Shown: one piece after another, positions 50,737 to 58,815 of the stretch
Layout of the letters: the number at the start of each line of letters is the position of its first letter
How positions within the stretch are numbered: position 1 is the first letter of the stretch
From: Bacteroidota bacterium
GTDB lineage: Bacteria; Bacteroidota; Bacteroidia; Bacteroidales; UBA10428
Assembly: GCA_023442525.1 (NCBI GenBank)
Contig: JAEZZA010000002.1
Location: 67,778 to 131,777, forward strand
Direction: 5' to 3'
DNA: 64,000 nucleotides
Notes under the pieces: generated by a model
Databases searched by the model: none
Told to the model about the DNA's origin: nothing
What the model saw: the letters and a program-made list of their open reading frames with translations, nothing else
Made by a program: the position numbers and the translations under genes

Positions 50737-52134
50737 ATGATAAAAACATTATTCGACAAAGTTTGGGACTCCCACGTAGTGAGCGAAATTACTGACGGAC
50801 CCAGTGTACTGTATATCGACCGACATCTCATACATGAGGTGACCAGTCCCCAGGCATTTGCAGGACTCGATAAACGCGGGCTGAAGGTTTTCAGGCCCGA
50901 TCAGACTTTGGCTACACCCGACCACAATGTGCCGACCATCAACCAGCACATGACCATTCACGACCTGTTATCCAGGACACAGGTTGACAAACTCACCGAA
51001 AACACAAAGAAGCACGGCATCCGGCTTTACGGTCTCAATAACCCCAACCAGGGTATTGTGCACGTCATTGGCCCTGAAATGGGATTTACCCAGCCGGGAA
51101 TGACCATAGTATGCGGCGACAGCCACACATCAACTCATGGCGCATTCGGCTGCGTTGCCTTCGGAATAGGAACCAGTGAGGTGGAAATGGTTTTGGCCAC
51201 ACAGTGTATAATGCAGCCCAAACCAAAGAAAATGAGGATCACCGTCGACGGAAAACCCGGCAGGGGAGTCACTGCAAAAGATATTATCCTTTATATCATC
51301 TCAAAAATATCGGCAAGTGGCGGAACCGGATATTTCATTGAATATGCCGGATCGGCCATTCGTTCCCTGTCGATGGAAGGCCGTATGACCATCTGCAATA
51401 TGAGCATCGAAATGGGCGCCAGAGGCGGAATGATCGCTCCCGATGAGGTAACGTTTGCTTACCTGAAAGACAGGGAATTTGCACCCAAAGGCGAAGCCTG
51501 GGAGAAAAAAGTTAACTACTGGAAAACCCTTGTTTCCGATGAAGGTGCTGTATTCGACAAAGAACTGAAATATGATGCAGCCGATATTGAACCCATGATC
51601 ACCTATGGAACCAACCCGGGCATGGGAGTGGGTATCACCGGCAGGATTCCGGATATCAACGAAGTTCCCGAAAGCAACCGGATGACATTCGAAAAGGCTA
51701 TGACTTACATGAATTTTGAAAAAGCCACATCGATGCTTGGAAAACCTGTGGATTATGTTTTTGTCGGAAGCTGCACCAACGGTCGCATTGAAGATCTCCG
51801 GCAATTCACACAATTTGTAAAGGGAAAGAAAAAAGCAGGAAATATTACAGCCTGGATCGTTCCGGGTTCCAAACAGGTTGAAAGGCAGGCAAAGGAAGAA
51901 GGACTTGACAGGATCCTTGCCGAAGCAGGCTTTGAACTAAGGCAACCCGGTTGCTCGGCCTGCCTGGCCATGAACGAAGACAAGATTCCCGAAGGGAAAT
52001 ACGCGGTGTCTACTTCAAACCGGAATTTTGAAGGACGTCAGGGACCCGGCGCAAGGACCTTCCTGGCCAGTCCCCTCACCGCTGCCGCCGCCGCCATAAC
52101 CGGCCGTGTCACCGATCCGAGGGAGTTTCTGTAA
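50737..52134 (+). CDS. leuC: 3-isopropylmalate dehydratase large subunit
   Basis: LeuC, with LeuD, isomerises 2- to 3-isopropylmalate via a [4Fe-4S] cluster. The 465-residue subunit has TLFDKVWDSHVV at the start and TIVCGDSHTSTHGAFGCVAFGIGTSEVE. The three cluster-cysteine regions are visible: VFVGSCTNGRIEDLRQF, then LRQPGCSACLAMNEDKIPEGK, which carries two. The end RTFLASPLTAAAAAITG is typical. The SUF operon in the same window could supply its cluster. In this operon LeuCD may also act on citramalate. Confidence 0.98.
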   Translation: MIKTLFDKVWDSHVVSEITDGPSVLYIDRHLIHEVTSPQAFAGLDKRGLKVFRPDQTLATPDHNVPTINQHMTIHDLLSRTQVDKLTENTKKHGIRLYGLNNPNQGIVHVIGPEMGFTQPGMTIVCGDSHTSTHGAFGCVAFGIGTSEVEMVLATQCIMQPKPKKMRITVDGKPGRGVTAKDIILYIISKISASGGTGYFIEYAGSAIRSLSMEGRMTICNMSIEMGARGGMIAPDEVTFAYLKDREFAPKGEAWEKKVNYWKTLVSDEGAVFDKELKYDAADIEPMITYGTNPGMGVGITGRIPDINEVPESNRMTFEKAMTYMNFEKATSMLGKPVDYVFVGSCTNGRIEDLRQFTQFVKGKKKAGNITAWIVPGSKQVERQAKEEGLDRILAEAGFELRQPGCSACLAMNEDKIPEGKYAVSTSNRNFEGRQGPGARTFLASPLTAAAAAITGRVTDPREFL

Positions 52135-52190
52135 TACAAGTCATGCAGTCGTATCAGATACCGCTTTGTGTTTAAATCATGCCCACACCC

Positions 52191-52225
52191 AAATCATAAA
52201 TCGTAAATAGTAAATCGTAAATAGT
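52191..52225 (+). repeat. A-rich heptad tandem repeat before leuD
   Basis: Five consecutive 7-nt units: AAATCAT, AAATCGT, AAATAGT, AAATCGT, AAATAGT. The array ends 6 nt before the leuD ATG. Units 2-3 and 4-5 are identical 14-mers, pointing to recent slippage or duplication. Related units precede leuC and sufC. Confidence 0.75.
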
Positions 52226-52231
52226 ATATTT

Positions 52232-52831
52232 ATGTCAAAAGAAAAATTCATAACTCTCACCAGTCCCTGTGTTCCACTGCCTATCGAAAATGTGGATACC
52301 GACCAGATTATTCCTGCCCGCTTTCTGAAAGCCACAACCCGTGAGGGTTTTGGGAATAATTTGTTTCGCGACTGGCGATACGACAGGAACAATCAGCCAA
52401 AGCCTGATTTTGTTCTGAATAACCCCGTTTACAAAGGAAAGATCCTGGTAGCAGGACGAAACTTCGGAAGCGGATCAAGCAGGGAGCACGCCGCATGGGC
52501 TATCGCCGATTACGGTTTCAGAGCCGTCATATCCAGCTTTTTCGCGGATATTTTCAAGAATAATGCGCTAAACAACGGTATCCTGCCCGTTCAGGTGTCG
52601 GACGAATTTCTTGCAGAAGTATTTAAAGCGGTAACCGCAGATCCGGCTACGGAACTTGAAATCGACCTTGAAAAACAACAGGTAACAATCGTCTCAAACG
52701 GAATTAAAGAGCAGTTTGAAATCAATGCCTATAAGAAAACCTGCCTGATGAACGGATATGACGATATCGACTACCTGTTGAACCTGAAAGATAAGATTGT
52801 GGAATTTGAAAGGACGAATCAACTAAAATGA
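52232..52831 (+). CDS. leuD: 3-isopropylmalate dehydratase small subunit
   Basis: LeuD is the swivelling small subunit of isopropylmalate isomerase. The 199-residue protein has PLPIENVDTDQIIPARFLKATTREGFGNNLFRDWRY in pieces, ILVAGRNFGSGSSREHAAWAIADYGFRAVISSFFADIFKNNALNNGILPV in pieces (the GSGSSREHA motif), and EQFEINAYKKTCLMNGYDDIDYLL. The length is normal. Its last codons overlap the next gene by 4 nt (ATGA), indicating translational coupling. Confidence 0.98.
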   Translation: MSKEKFITLTSPCVPLPIENVDTDQIIPARFLKATTREGFGNNLFRDWRYDRNNQPKPDFVLNNPVYKGKILVAGRNFGSGSSREHAAWAIADYGFRAVISSFFADIFKNNALNNGILPVQVSDEFLAEVFKAVTADPATELEIDLEKQQVTIVSNGIKEQFEINAYKKTCLMNGYDDIDYLLNLKDKIVEFERTNQLK

Positions 52832-54348
52832 AAATTTCCATAATGGATACTACTCTCCGCGACGGAGAGCAAACATCGGGAGTATCCTTCACCGATGAAG
52901 AGAAACTGAGTATGGCAAAACTGCTGCTCGACGATTTGAAAGTCGATCGCATCGAGGTTGCCTCGGCACGGGTTTCGGAAGGCGAATTTGCCGCAGTCCG
53001 GAAGATCTCCGAATGGGCCGCACGGCATAATTATACCGACAGGATAGAAGTGCTTGGTTTTGTTGATGGCGACGTATCCATTGAATGGATTAAAAAAGCC
53101 GGATGCCGCGTGATGAACCTCCTTACCAAGGGTTCGCTGAGCCATGTTACCGGGCAGCTAAAGAAAACGCCCGAACAGCATGCCGAAGATATCAGGCAGA
53201 TAGTGAAAAGAGCACGCAGAGAAGGTATCACGGTAAATATTTACCTCGAAGACTGGTCGAACGGAATGCGACATTCGCGCGATTACGTGTTTCAGATGAT
53301 CGAATCGTTTCAATCGTGTGAAATAAACCGCGTGATGCTGCCCGACACGCTGGGTATCCTGAATCCCGTTGAAACATACGACTTCTGTAAGGTGATTATT
53401 GAAAAATATCCGGGATTGCGATTCGATTTTCATGCACATAACGATTACGACCTGGCTGCCGCTAATATATACAGCGCCATAAGGGCAGGAATCGATTGCA
53501 TTCATACCACGGTGAACGGACTGGGTGAAAGAGCAGGAAACGTCCCGCTCTCCAGCGTGGTAGCAATCGTTAAAGACCATTTTAAATACGATATGTCGGT
53601 TAAGGAATCGCGTATTACCATGGTCAGCAAGCTTGTGGAATCGTTTTCCGGTATTCGTGTGGCCCCGAACAAGCCGGTAATAGGCGACAGCGTTTTCACA
53701 CAAACCAGTGGAATTCATGCCGACGGCGATCAGAAAAACAATTTGTATTATAACGATCTCCTTCCCGAACGCTTCGGAAGGAAAAGGCTTTATGCGCTGG
53801 GTAAAACCTCGGGAAAGGCCAACATTCGCAAAAATCTCGAAGAAATGGGTATCGACCTCGACTATTCGGCCATGCGAAAGGTGACCGAACGGATAATCGA
53901 ATTGGGAGATAAAAAAGAATACGTAACCCAGGAAGACCTTCCCTATATCATTTCGGACGTACTCCGAAATAAAGCCATCGACGAAAAGATCAAAATCCTC
54001 AACTACTCGCTTTCCACCGCCAACGAACTCAAACCTGTTGCTTCGCTTAAAATTCAGATCGGCGACGATGTTTACGAAGAAAACTCAAACGGAGACGGAC
54101 AGTATGATGCCTTTATGAAGGCCCTGCGAAAAATCTACAGCCGGCTCGAAAAAACGCTGCCAGCCCTGATAGATTATTCGGTTTCAATCCCTCCCGGAGG
54201 TAAAACCGACGCACTGGTACAAACCGTAATCACCTGGAAAATGGAGCGCGAATTCAAAACCCGTGCTCTTGATTCAGATCAAACCGTTGCCGCTATCAAG
54301 GCAACACTTAAAATGCTTAACATTATTGAAAACAACTCAAACTTATAA
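52828..54348 (+). CDS. cimA: LeuA-like acyltransferase, probable (R)-citramalate synthase
   Basis: This 506-residue paralogue of LeuA has the catalytic RDGEQ (SIMDTTLRDGEQTSGVSF), HAHNDYDLAAANIYSAI, the segment VNGLGERAGNVPLSSVVAI, SVFTQTSGIHADGDQK and a C-terminal LeuA-dimer domain (EENSNGDGQYDAFMKALRKI). It is clearly distinct from leuA upstream. Citramalate synthase condenses pyruvate with acetyl-CoA; LeuCD and LeuB then yield 2-oxobutyrate for isoleucine. Its place inside leuA-C-D-B and the Ile codons in the leader favour this role. Homocitrate synthase or a second isopropylmalate synthase cannot be excluded, so the symbol is tentative. Confidence 0.7.
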   Translation: MKISIMDTTLRDGEQTSGVSFTDEEKLSMAKLLLDDLKVDRIEVASARVSEGEFAAVRKISEWAARHNYTDRIEVLGFVDGDVSIEWIKKAGCRVMNLLTKGSLSHVTGQLKKTPEQHAEDIRQIVKRARREGITVNIYLEDWSNGMRHSRDYVFQMIESFQSCEINRVMLPDTLGILNPVETYDFCKVIIEKYPGLRFDFHAHNDYDLAAANIYSAIRAGIDCIHTTVNGLGERAGNVPLSSVVAIVKDHFKYDMSVKESRITMVSKLVESFSGIRVAPNKPVIGDSVFTQTSGIHADGDQKNNLYYNDLLPERFGRKRLYALGKTSGKANIRKNLEEMGIDLDYSAMRKVTERIIELGDKKEYVTQEDLPYIISDVLRNKAIDEKIKILNYSLSTANELKPVASLKIQIGDDVYEENSNGDGQYDAFMKALRKIYSRLEKTLPALIDYSVSIPPGGKTDALVQTVITWKMEREFKTRALDSDQTVAAIKATLKMLNIIENNSNL

Positions 54349-54360
54349 AATAACGCTGAC

Positions 54361-54538
54361 AGACTCTGACAGGTCCTCCACCATCAAAGACCTGACAGAG
54401 TTCGTCAGAACCTGTCAGAGTCTTTCAACAGACATCAAAGACCTGACAGAGTTCGCCAGAACCTGTCAGAGTCTTTCAACAACAACATCATCATCAACCA
54501 AAGACTCTGACAGGTCCTCCGGACTCTGTCAGGTCTTT
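54361..54538. repeat. CTGACAG palindromic repeat cluster in the cimA-leuB spacer
   Basis: A 40-nt imperfect palindrome (arms AAAGACCTGACAGAG and CTGTCAGAGTCTTT) occurs at 54386-54425 and 54437-54476. These lie inside a 48-nt direct repeat (54383-54430 and 54434-54481) with one mismatch and a 3-nt spacer. A third, opposite-orientation unit is at 54500-54538, and a partial unit at 54361-54379. Together they fill most of the 228-bp spacer. The design is REP-like. Confidence 0.85.
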
Positions 54539-54576
54539 ACCATATTATTTATTAATCAAATACCAAATTACCCCTT

Positions 54577-55638
54577 ATGAATTCCTACAACATTGCAGTA
54601 TTACCGGGAGACGGTACAGGTCCCGAAGTGGTTGCCGAAGGTATAAAAGTGATGGATGCCGTGGCATCGAAATTCGGTTTTAAGCTGAATTACCAGTATT
54701 TTGATTTCGGTGGCGATCGCTATCTGCGCACCGGTGAAACATTACCCGATTCAGCCATTGAAGAGTTCAAAAAATTCGATTCGATATACCTCGGGGCTAT
54801 CGGTCATCCCGAAGTTAAACCTGGCATACTCGAAGTAGGAATTCTTCTGAAAAGCCGCTTTGCGCTTGATCAGTATATCAACCTGAGGCCGGTAAAACTA
54901 TACCCGGGGGTGGAAACCCCGTTAAAGGACAAGGGTCCCGAGGATATCGACTTTGTTGTGATCCGCGAAAACACGGGCGGGATTTATACAGGTGTTGGAG
55001 GTGCAGTGCAGGTAGGAACGCCCGATGAAGTGGCCACGCAGGTTATGGTTTATTCGCGTCCCGTGGTTGAGCGTTGCGTACGTTATGCATACGAATATAC
55101 CCGGAAGAGGAACCGCAGAAAGCAGCTCACCCTGGTGCATAAATGCAACGTGCTTACCTATGCAGGCGATTTGTGGGTAAGGGTTCATAAGGAAATGGGC
55201 GACAGGGAATTCCCCGATGTCAAACAGGATTATAACCATGTTGATGCCTGCAACATGTGGTTTGTAAAATCGCCTGAATTTTATGATGTAATCGTTACCG
55301 AGAATCTGTTCGGGGATATCATAACCGACCTTGGTGCCATGATCCAGGGAGGACTGGGTATCGCGGCCGGCGGAAACATAAATCCCAAAGGCGTTTCCAT
55401 GTTTGAGCCTATGGGCGGATCAGCTCCGAAATACAAGGGTCAGAATATCATCAATCCGCTTGCAGCAATATGCGCGGGTGGAATGATGCTCGACACGCTG
55501 GGAGAAACTGCCGCCGCCGATGCAATTGATAAAGCAGTGAGCAATTCGCTGGCCTCTGGCCAAATCAAAAGCCTTGCCGCGGGTAAAATGGGCATGGGCA
55601 CCCGGGAGGTTGGGGATTTGATAGCCAGGGGGCTGTAA
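54577..55638 (+). CDS. leuB: 3-isopropylmalate dehydrogenase
   Basis: LeuB oxidatively decarboxylates 3-isopropylmalate to the leucine precursor. The 353-residue protein begins NIAVLPGDGTGPEVVAEGIKVM and has the substrate loop LKSRFALDQYINLRPVKLYPGVETPL in pieces, and DFVVIRENTGGIYTGVGG. The metal-binding stretches are VTENLFGDIITDLGAMIQGGLGIAAGGNIN in pieces, and EPMGGSAPKYKGQNIINPLA is the NAD-domain motif. Within this operon it may also act on 3-methylmalate from the citramalate route. The spacer to the upstream gene is filled with palindromic repeats; a 51-nt palindrome follows 10 bp after its stop. Confidence 0.96.
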   Translation: MNSYNIAVLPGDGTGPEVVAEGIKVMDAVASKFGFKLNYQYFDFGGDRYLRTGETLPDSAIEEFKKFDSIYLGAIGHPEVKPGILEVGILLKSRFALDQYINLRPVKLYPGVETPLKDKGPEDIDFVVIRENTGGIYTGVGGAVQVGTPDEVATQVMVYSRPVVERCVRYAYEYTRKRNRRKQLTLVHKCNVLTYAGDLWVRVHKEMGDREFPDVKQDYNHVDACNMWFVKSPEFYDVIVTENLFGDIITDLGAMIQGGLGIAAGGNINPKGVSMFEPMGGSAPKYKGQNIINPLAAICAGGMMLDTLGETAAADAIDKAVSNSLASGQIKSLAAGKMGMGTREVGDLIARGL

Positions 55639-55648
55639 AGTAGCCATA

Positions 55649-55699
55649 AACTGTCGGACGCCTTGTATGGCCCGCGGGGAGAGAGGTGTCCGACGGTTG
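55649..55699 (+). repeat. 51-nt palindromic repeat, copy A (after leuB)
   Basis: Arms AACTGTCGGAC and GTCCGACGGTT pair over 11 bp with one G.U; the centre contains CCCGCGGG. Copies B (58721) and C (63790) have the same length without gaps and the same orientation relative to the upstream gene. No U-run follows the arms. Confidence 0.85.
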
Positions 55700-55735
55700 T
55701 CAACGCAACCCGGACATAAAAACCCACACCCACAC

Positions 55736-55766
55736 ATCCAGCATCCAGTATCTGGTATCAAGTATC
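55736..55766 (+). repeat. ATCCAGT-type heptad tandem repeat before the LEA lipoprotein gene
   Basis: Units ATCCAGC, ATCCAGT, ATCTGGT, ATCAAGT and a final ATC give 31 nt with period 7. An array with the same architecture and total length lies at 60903-60933. Confidence 0.75.
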
Positions 55767-55798
55767 TTTTTCCTATATTTACCCCCAAAATCAAAAAC

Positions 55799-56269
55799 AT
55801 GAAATCTCTCAACCGATATATATTACCCTTACTGGCTCTGGTTTTGATGATGTCTTGCAAAGGAGTCGACGATATCCGCTTTACCGGCGTAAGCAACGTT
55901 AAGTTTTTGGGGATACAGGACAACATAGTGAATTTCACCGCCGACATCGGTGTGCATAACCCGTCAACTGCAAGTTTCAAAATAAAGGAAATCAACCTGA
56001 AAACCACTGTCGACGGCAGCTTCATCGGCACGTTATCAACCATCAATCCCGTTAAGATCAAAGCAAAATCCGATTCCTCCTATCATGCCGATTTTTCGCT
56101 CGAGTTGGCCAATATGCTTACCAGCGCCACAACGCTATACAGCCTGATGAATAAAAAGCAGGTAACCGTTGAGATGAAAGGGTTTGTAACGGCACGCTCG
56201 TTCTTCGCCTTTAAAAAGGTCGACGTTTCCGAAAAACAAACCGTCGACGTTCCCCGACTCTCTTTTTAA
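55799..56269 (+). CDS. LEA type 2-like lipoprotein
   Basis: ATG 55799 gives 156 residues starting MKSLNRYILPLLALVLMMSCKG; MMSC is a plausible lipobox with Cys20. The longer reading frame from 55667 runs through the repeats and has no signal. The mature part (VKFLGIQDNIVNFTADIGVHNPSTASFKIKEINLKT in pieces, VDGSFIGTLSTINPVKIKAKSDSSYHADFSLELANML) has the Asn-Pro and alternating strand pattern of LEA14/WHy-type domains. A probable envelope lipoprotein of unknown function. A TATATTTA element precedes it. Confidence 0.75.
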   Translation: MKSLNRYILPLLALVLMMSCKGVDDIRFTGVSNVKFLGIQDNIVNFTADIGVHNPSTASFKIKEINLKTTVDGSFIGTLSTINPVKIKAKSDSSYHADFSLELANMLTSATTLYSLMNKKQVTVEMKGFVTARSFFAFKKVDVSEKQTVDVPRLSF

Positions 56270-56326
56270 CACGATCCGTACTCTCTCAAACCTCAAACCG
56301 CAATCCTCCTCAAACATTTTTTTTAC

Positions 56327-56334
56327 TACCTTTG
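56327..56334 (+). promoter_or_regulatory. -7 element for the SPOR-protein gene
   Basis: TACCTTTG matches TAnnTTTG and ends 16 nt before the ATG at 56351. It may also drive the PurF-type gene downstream. Confidence 0.55.
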
Positions 56335-56350
56335 CCCTTCAAATATTAAT

Positions 56351-56803
56351 ATGACCCGTAAGATCTTCCTCATATTAACTTCTTTATGGATCACGGTAGT
56401 TGCCACCGCACAGCAGCATGTCCCTATTGATGTGTTCGCATATTTACAGGAAACATCGTACAACCAGGGAACAGTTCGCATTCAGCAGGACAAGTCGATT
56501 ACCGAATTCGTCAACCTCCACCTCGCCCTTATGCGCGACATGAAGGGTATTAAAGGCTACCGTGTGTGCATTTATTACAACTCGGGCCAGGAAGCCCGTG
56601 CAAGGGCCGACCAGGAAAGGGCAAAGTTTATCAGCAGGTATGAGGACGTTTCCAGCGATAAAGTATTCGAATCACCCTTCTGGAAAGTATATGTTGGAAA
56701 TTTCAGGACTAAAAGCGAAGCAATGAAATTTCTCGAAAGAATTCGTTATGATTATCCGAGTGCCTTCATTCGTGATAATATCACTGTGAGTTTTCCCGAA
56801 TAA
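56351..56803 (+). CDS. Secreted SPOR-domain-like protein
   Basis: This 150-residue protein has a signal peptide (TRKIFLILTSLWITVVATAQ). A short N-terminal segment follows, then a SPOR-like repeat pair: GYRVCIYYNSGQEARARADQERAKFISRY and FWKVYVGNFRTKSEAMKFLERIRYDYPSAFI. SPOR domains bind denuded peptidoglycan and often mark division or remodelling proteins, so a periplasmic cell-wall-associated role is likely. It is 22 bp before the PurF-type gene. Confidence 0.82.
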   Translation: MTRKIFLILTSLWITVVATAQQHVPIDVFAYLQETSYNQGTVRIQQDKSITEFVNLHLALMRDMKGIKGYRVCIYYNSGQEARARADQERAKFISRYEDVSSDKVFESPFWKVYVGNFRTKSEAMKFLERIRYDYPSAFIRDNITVSFPE

Positions 56804-56825
56804 TTCCTTTTTATGCAATTTATCT

Positions 56826-58718
56826 ATGACAGATGCTATCAATCATGAATGTGGAGTAGCACTGGTAAGGCTATTAAAGCCGCTCGAACATTACCAGATG
56901 AAATACGGTACCTGGAAATACGGTCTGAACAAGCTGTACCTGTTAATGGAAAAACAGCACAACAGGGGCCAGGACGGGGCCGGAGTGGCATCGGTAAAAC
57001 TCGACATGAAACCCGGAACACGTTTTATACATCGCGAAAGATCGGTTAAACCTGCTGCCATTAATGCTATTTTTAAAGCAATAGGCAAACAATCAGCCAA
57101 AGTCGATCCCTCGCTCGACAGCGATCCATTCTGGGCCAAGGAACACCTTCCCTTTGCTGCAGAAGTGCTCCTGGGACACCTCCGTTACGGAACATACGGC
57201 ACCAACGATATAGAAAAAGTGCACCCGGTTTTGAGGGTTAATAACTGGAAAACCCGCACACTGTTACTCGCCGGAAATTTTAACCTCACCAACGTTGATG
57301 AACTTTTCAGGATTCTTGTTGAATTAGGACAGCATCCGAACGATTTTTCCGACACCGTGACCATGCTCGAGAACGTGGGACATTTTCTTGACCGGGAAAT
57401 ACAGTTCAACTTTGACGATTATAAACAGGCCGGCTACGAAAACGAAGAGATAACCGAGCTTCTGGCCAGTAACCTGAATGTCGGAAATATACTCAGGGAA
57501 GCCAGTAAAAAATGGGACGGCGGTTATACCATAGCCGGTTTGCTGGGACATGGCGATGCTTTTGTGATCAGGGATCCATGGGGCATCCGCCCTGCTTTTT
57601 ATTTTCAGAACGACGAAATTGTAATTGTCACCTCCGAACGCCCGGCCATACAAACTGTAATGAACGTCGATATTTCCGAAGTTCATGAACTGGAGCCCGG
57701 TTCGGGTATCATCATTAAGAAAAACGGACAGGTATCTATTGAAAATATAAGGGGACCATTCGAAAAGCAAAGCTGTTCTTTCGAAAGGATCTATTTCTCA
57801 CGCGGCAGCGATCAGGATATATACCGCGAACGTAAAAGCCTTGGAGAACTCCTCACTCCACAGATAGTCGAGGCCGTCGAAGGCGATATCGACAACACCG
57901 TGTTTTCTTTCATTCCCAATACAGCAGAATCAGCTTTTTACGGGATGATCAGGGGTGTGGAAAACCACATGAAAAATGAAAAAAAGAAAAAACTGATGAA
58001 GCTTGGAAATGGCTTCACTGCCGATGATCTCGACAGTATTATTTACCTTCGTCCCCGTGTTGAAAAAGTTGCTTTAAAAGACATCAAACTTCGCACCTTT
58101 ATTACCCAGGATTCGCACAGAGACGACCTGGTAGGTCACGTTTACGATATCACCTATGGGTCGATCCGCGAGAACGAGGATAACCTGGTAGTCATCGACG
58201 ATTCGATTGTACGTGGAACTACGCTGAAATACAGCATTATTAAAATCCTCGACCGGCTTAAACCCAAAAAAATTGTTATCGTTTCTTCATCACCGCAGAT
58301 CAGGTATCCCGACTGCTATGGTATTGATATGGCCAAGCTGGGCGATTTTATAGCTTTCCGCGCTGCCATTGCGCTACTGAAAGAATCGGGACGTGAAAAC
58401 ATCATCAACGAGGTTTACAGGAAGGTAAAAGAGAGCGAGCTCCTTCCGCGCGAAGAAACCATTAACCATGTAAAGGAAATTTACAGGCCGTTCACACCCG
58501 GGGAGATTTCAGACAAGATTGCTGTAATGTTAAAAACACCCGACATAAAAGCTGAAATAAAAATCGTATTTCAGACTATTGAAAATCTTCATAAAGCCAT
58601 TCCAAATCACCGTGGCGACTGGTATTTCACCGGCAACTACCCCACTCCCGGGGGCAATCGTGTAGCCAACCGCTCCTTCCGCAACTTCATCGAAGGAAGG
58701 AATGTGAGGGCGTATTAA
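56826..58718 (+). CDS. purF: Amidophosphoribosyltransferase-like glutamine amidotransferase, long form
   Basis: The N-terminal class II glutamine amidotransferase begins MTDAINHECGVALVRLLKPL, with the nucleophile Cys9 that would be exposed after removal of an eight-residue propeptide, then EKQHNRGQDGAGVASV. The phosphoribosyltransferase half has the PRPP-binding motif NLVVIDDSIVRGTTLKYSI and SSSPQIRYPDCYGIDMAKLGDFIAFRA. At 630 residues it is over 100 residues longer than typical PurF; extra length lies in the amidotransferase half (YGTWKYGLNKLY, FDDYKQAGYENEEITE) and the C-terminus. It catalyses, or derives from, the first step of purine synthesis. Whether it is the main PurF or a paralogue cannot be told. 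Confidence 0.85.
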   Translation: MTDAINHECGVALVRLLKPLEHYQMKYGTWKYGLNKLYLLMEKQHNRGQDGAGVASVKLDMKPGTRFIHRERSVKPAAINAIFKAIGKQSAKVDPSLDSDPFWAKEHLPFAAEVLLGHLRYGTYGTNDIEKVHPVLRVNNWKTRTLLLAGNFNLTNVDELFRILVELGQHPNDFSDTVTMLENVGHFLDREIQFNFDDYKQAGYENEEITELLASNLNVGNILREASKKWDGGYTIAGLLGHGDAFVIRDPWGIRPAFYFQNDEIVIVTSERPAIQTVMNVDISEVHELEPGSGIIIKKNGQVSIENIRGPFEKQSCSFERIYFSRGSDQDIYRERKSLGELLTPQIVEAVEGDIDNTVFSFIPNTAESAFYGMIRGVENHMKNEKKKKLMKLGNGFTADDLDSIIYLRPRVEKVALKDIKLRTFITQDSHRDDLVGHVYDITYGSIRENEDNLVVIDDSIVRGTTLKYSIIKILDRLKPKKIVIVSSSPQIRYPDCYGIDMAKLGDFIAFRAAIALLKESGRENIINEVYRKVKESELLPREETINHVKEIYRPFTPGEISDKIAVMLKTPDIKAEIKIVFQTIENLHKAIPNHRGDWYFTGNYPTPGGNRVANRSFRNFIEGRNVRAY

Positions 58719-58720
58719 AT

Positions 58721-58771
58721 AACTGTCGGACGCATTGTATTGCCCTCGGGGAGAGAGGTGTCCGACGGTTG
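58721..58771 (+). repeat. 51-nt palindromic repeat, copy B (after the PurF-type gene)
   Basis: It starts 3 nt after the stop codon. The arms AACTGTCGGAC/GTCCGACGGTT are identical to copy A; the differences are central (GCATTGTATT versus GCCTTGTATG and CTCGG versus CGCGG). Confidence 0.85.
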
Positions 58772-58791
58772 GAGAGTGGAGCTTTTTTTTC

Positions 58792-58799
58792 TATATTTG
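58792..58799 (+). promoter_or_regulatory. -7 element for the M23 peptidase-dxr unit
   Basis: TATATTTG matches TAnnTTTG and ends 17 nt before the ATG at 58816, which it supports as the true start. Confidence 0.6.
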
Positions 58800-58815
58800 T
58801 CCTAAATCTCTTACA

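Noticed and set aside
54383..54481. Two 48-nt direct repeats, considered as a CRISPR fragment
   Set aside because: The spacer between them is only 3 nt, the repeat itself is a palindrome with a further inverted copy, and no cas gene is present.
54263..54580. Plus-strand ORF with repeated Thr/Glu/Cys peptides
   Set aside because: It begins inside the LeuA-like gene and is a translation of the CTGACAG repeat cluster; no independent coding signal.
55667..55798. N-terminal extension of the LEA lipoprotein ORF
   Set aside because: It translates the 51-nt palindrome and the heptad repeat; a lipoprotein signal begins at the internal ATG 55799.
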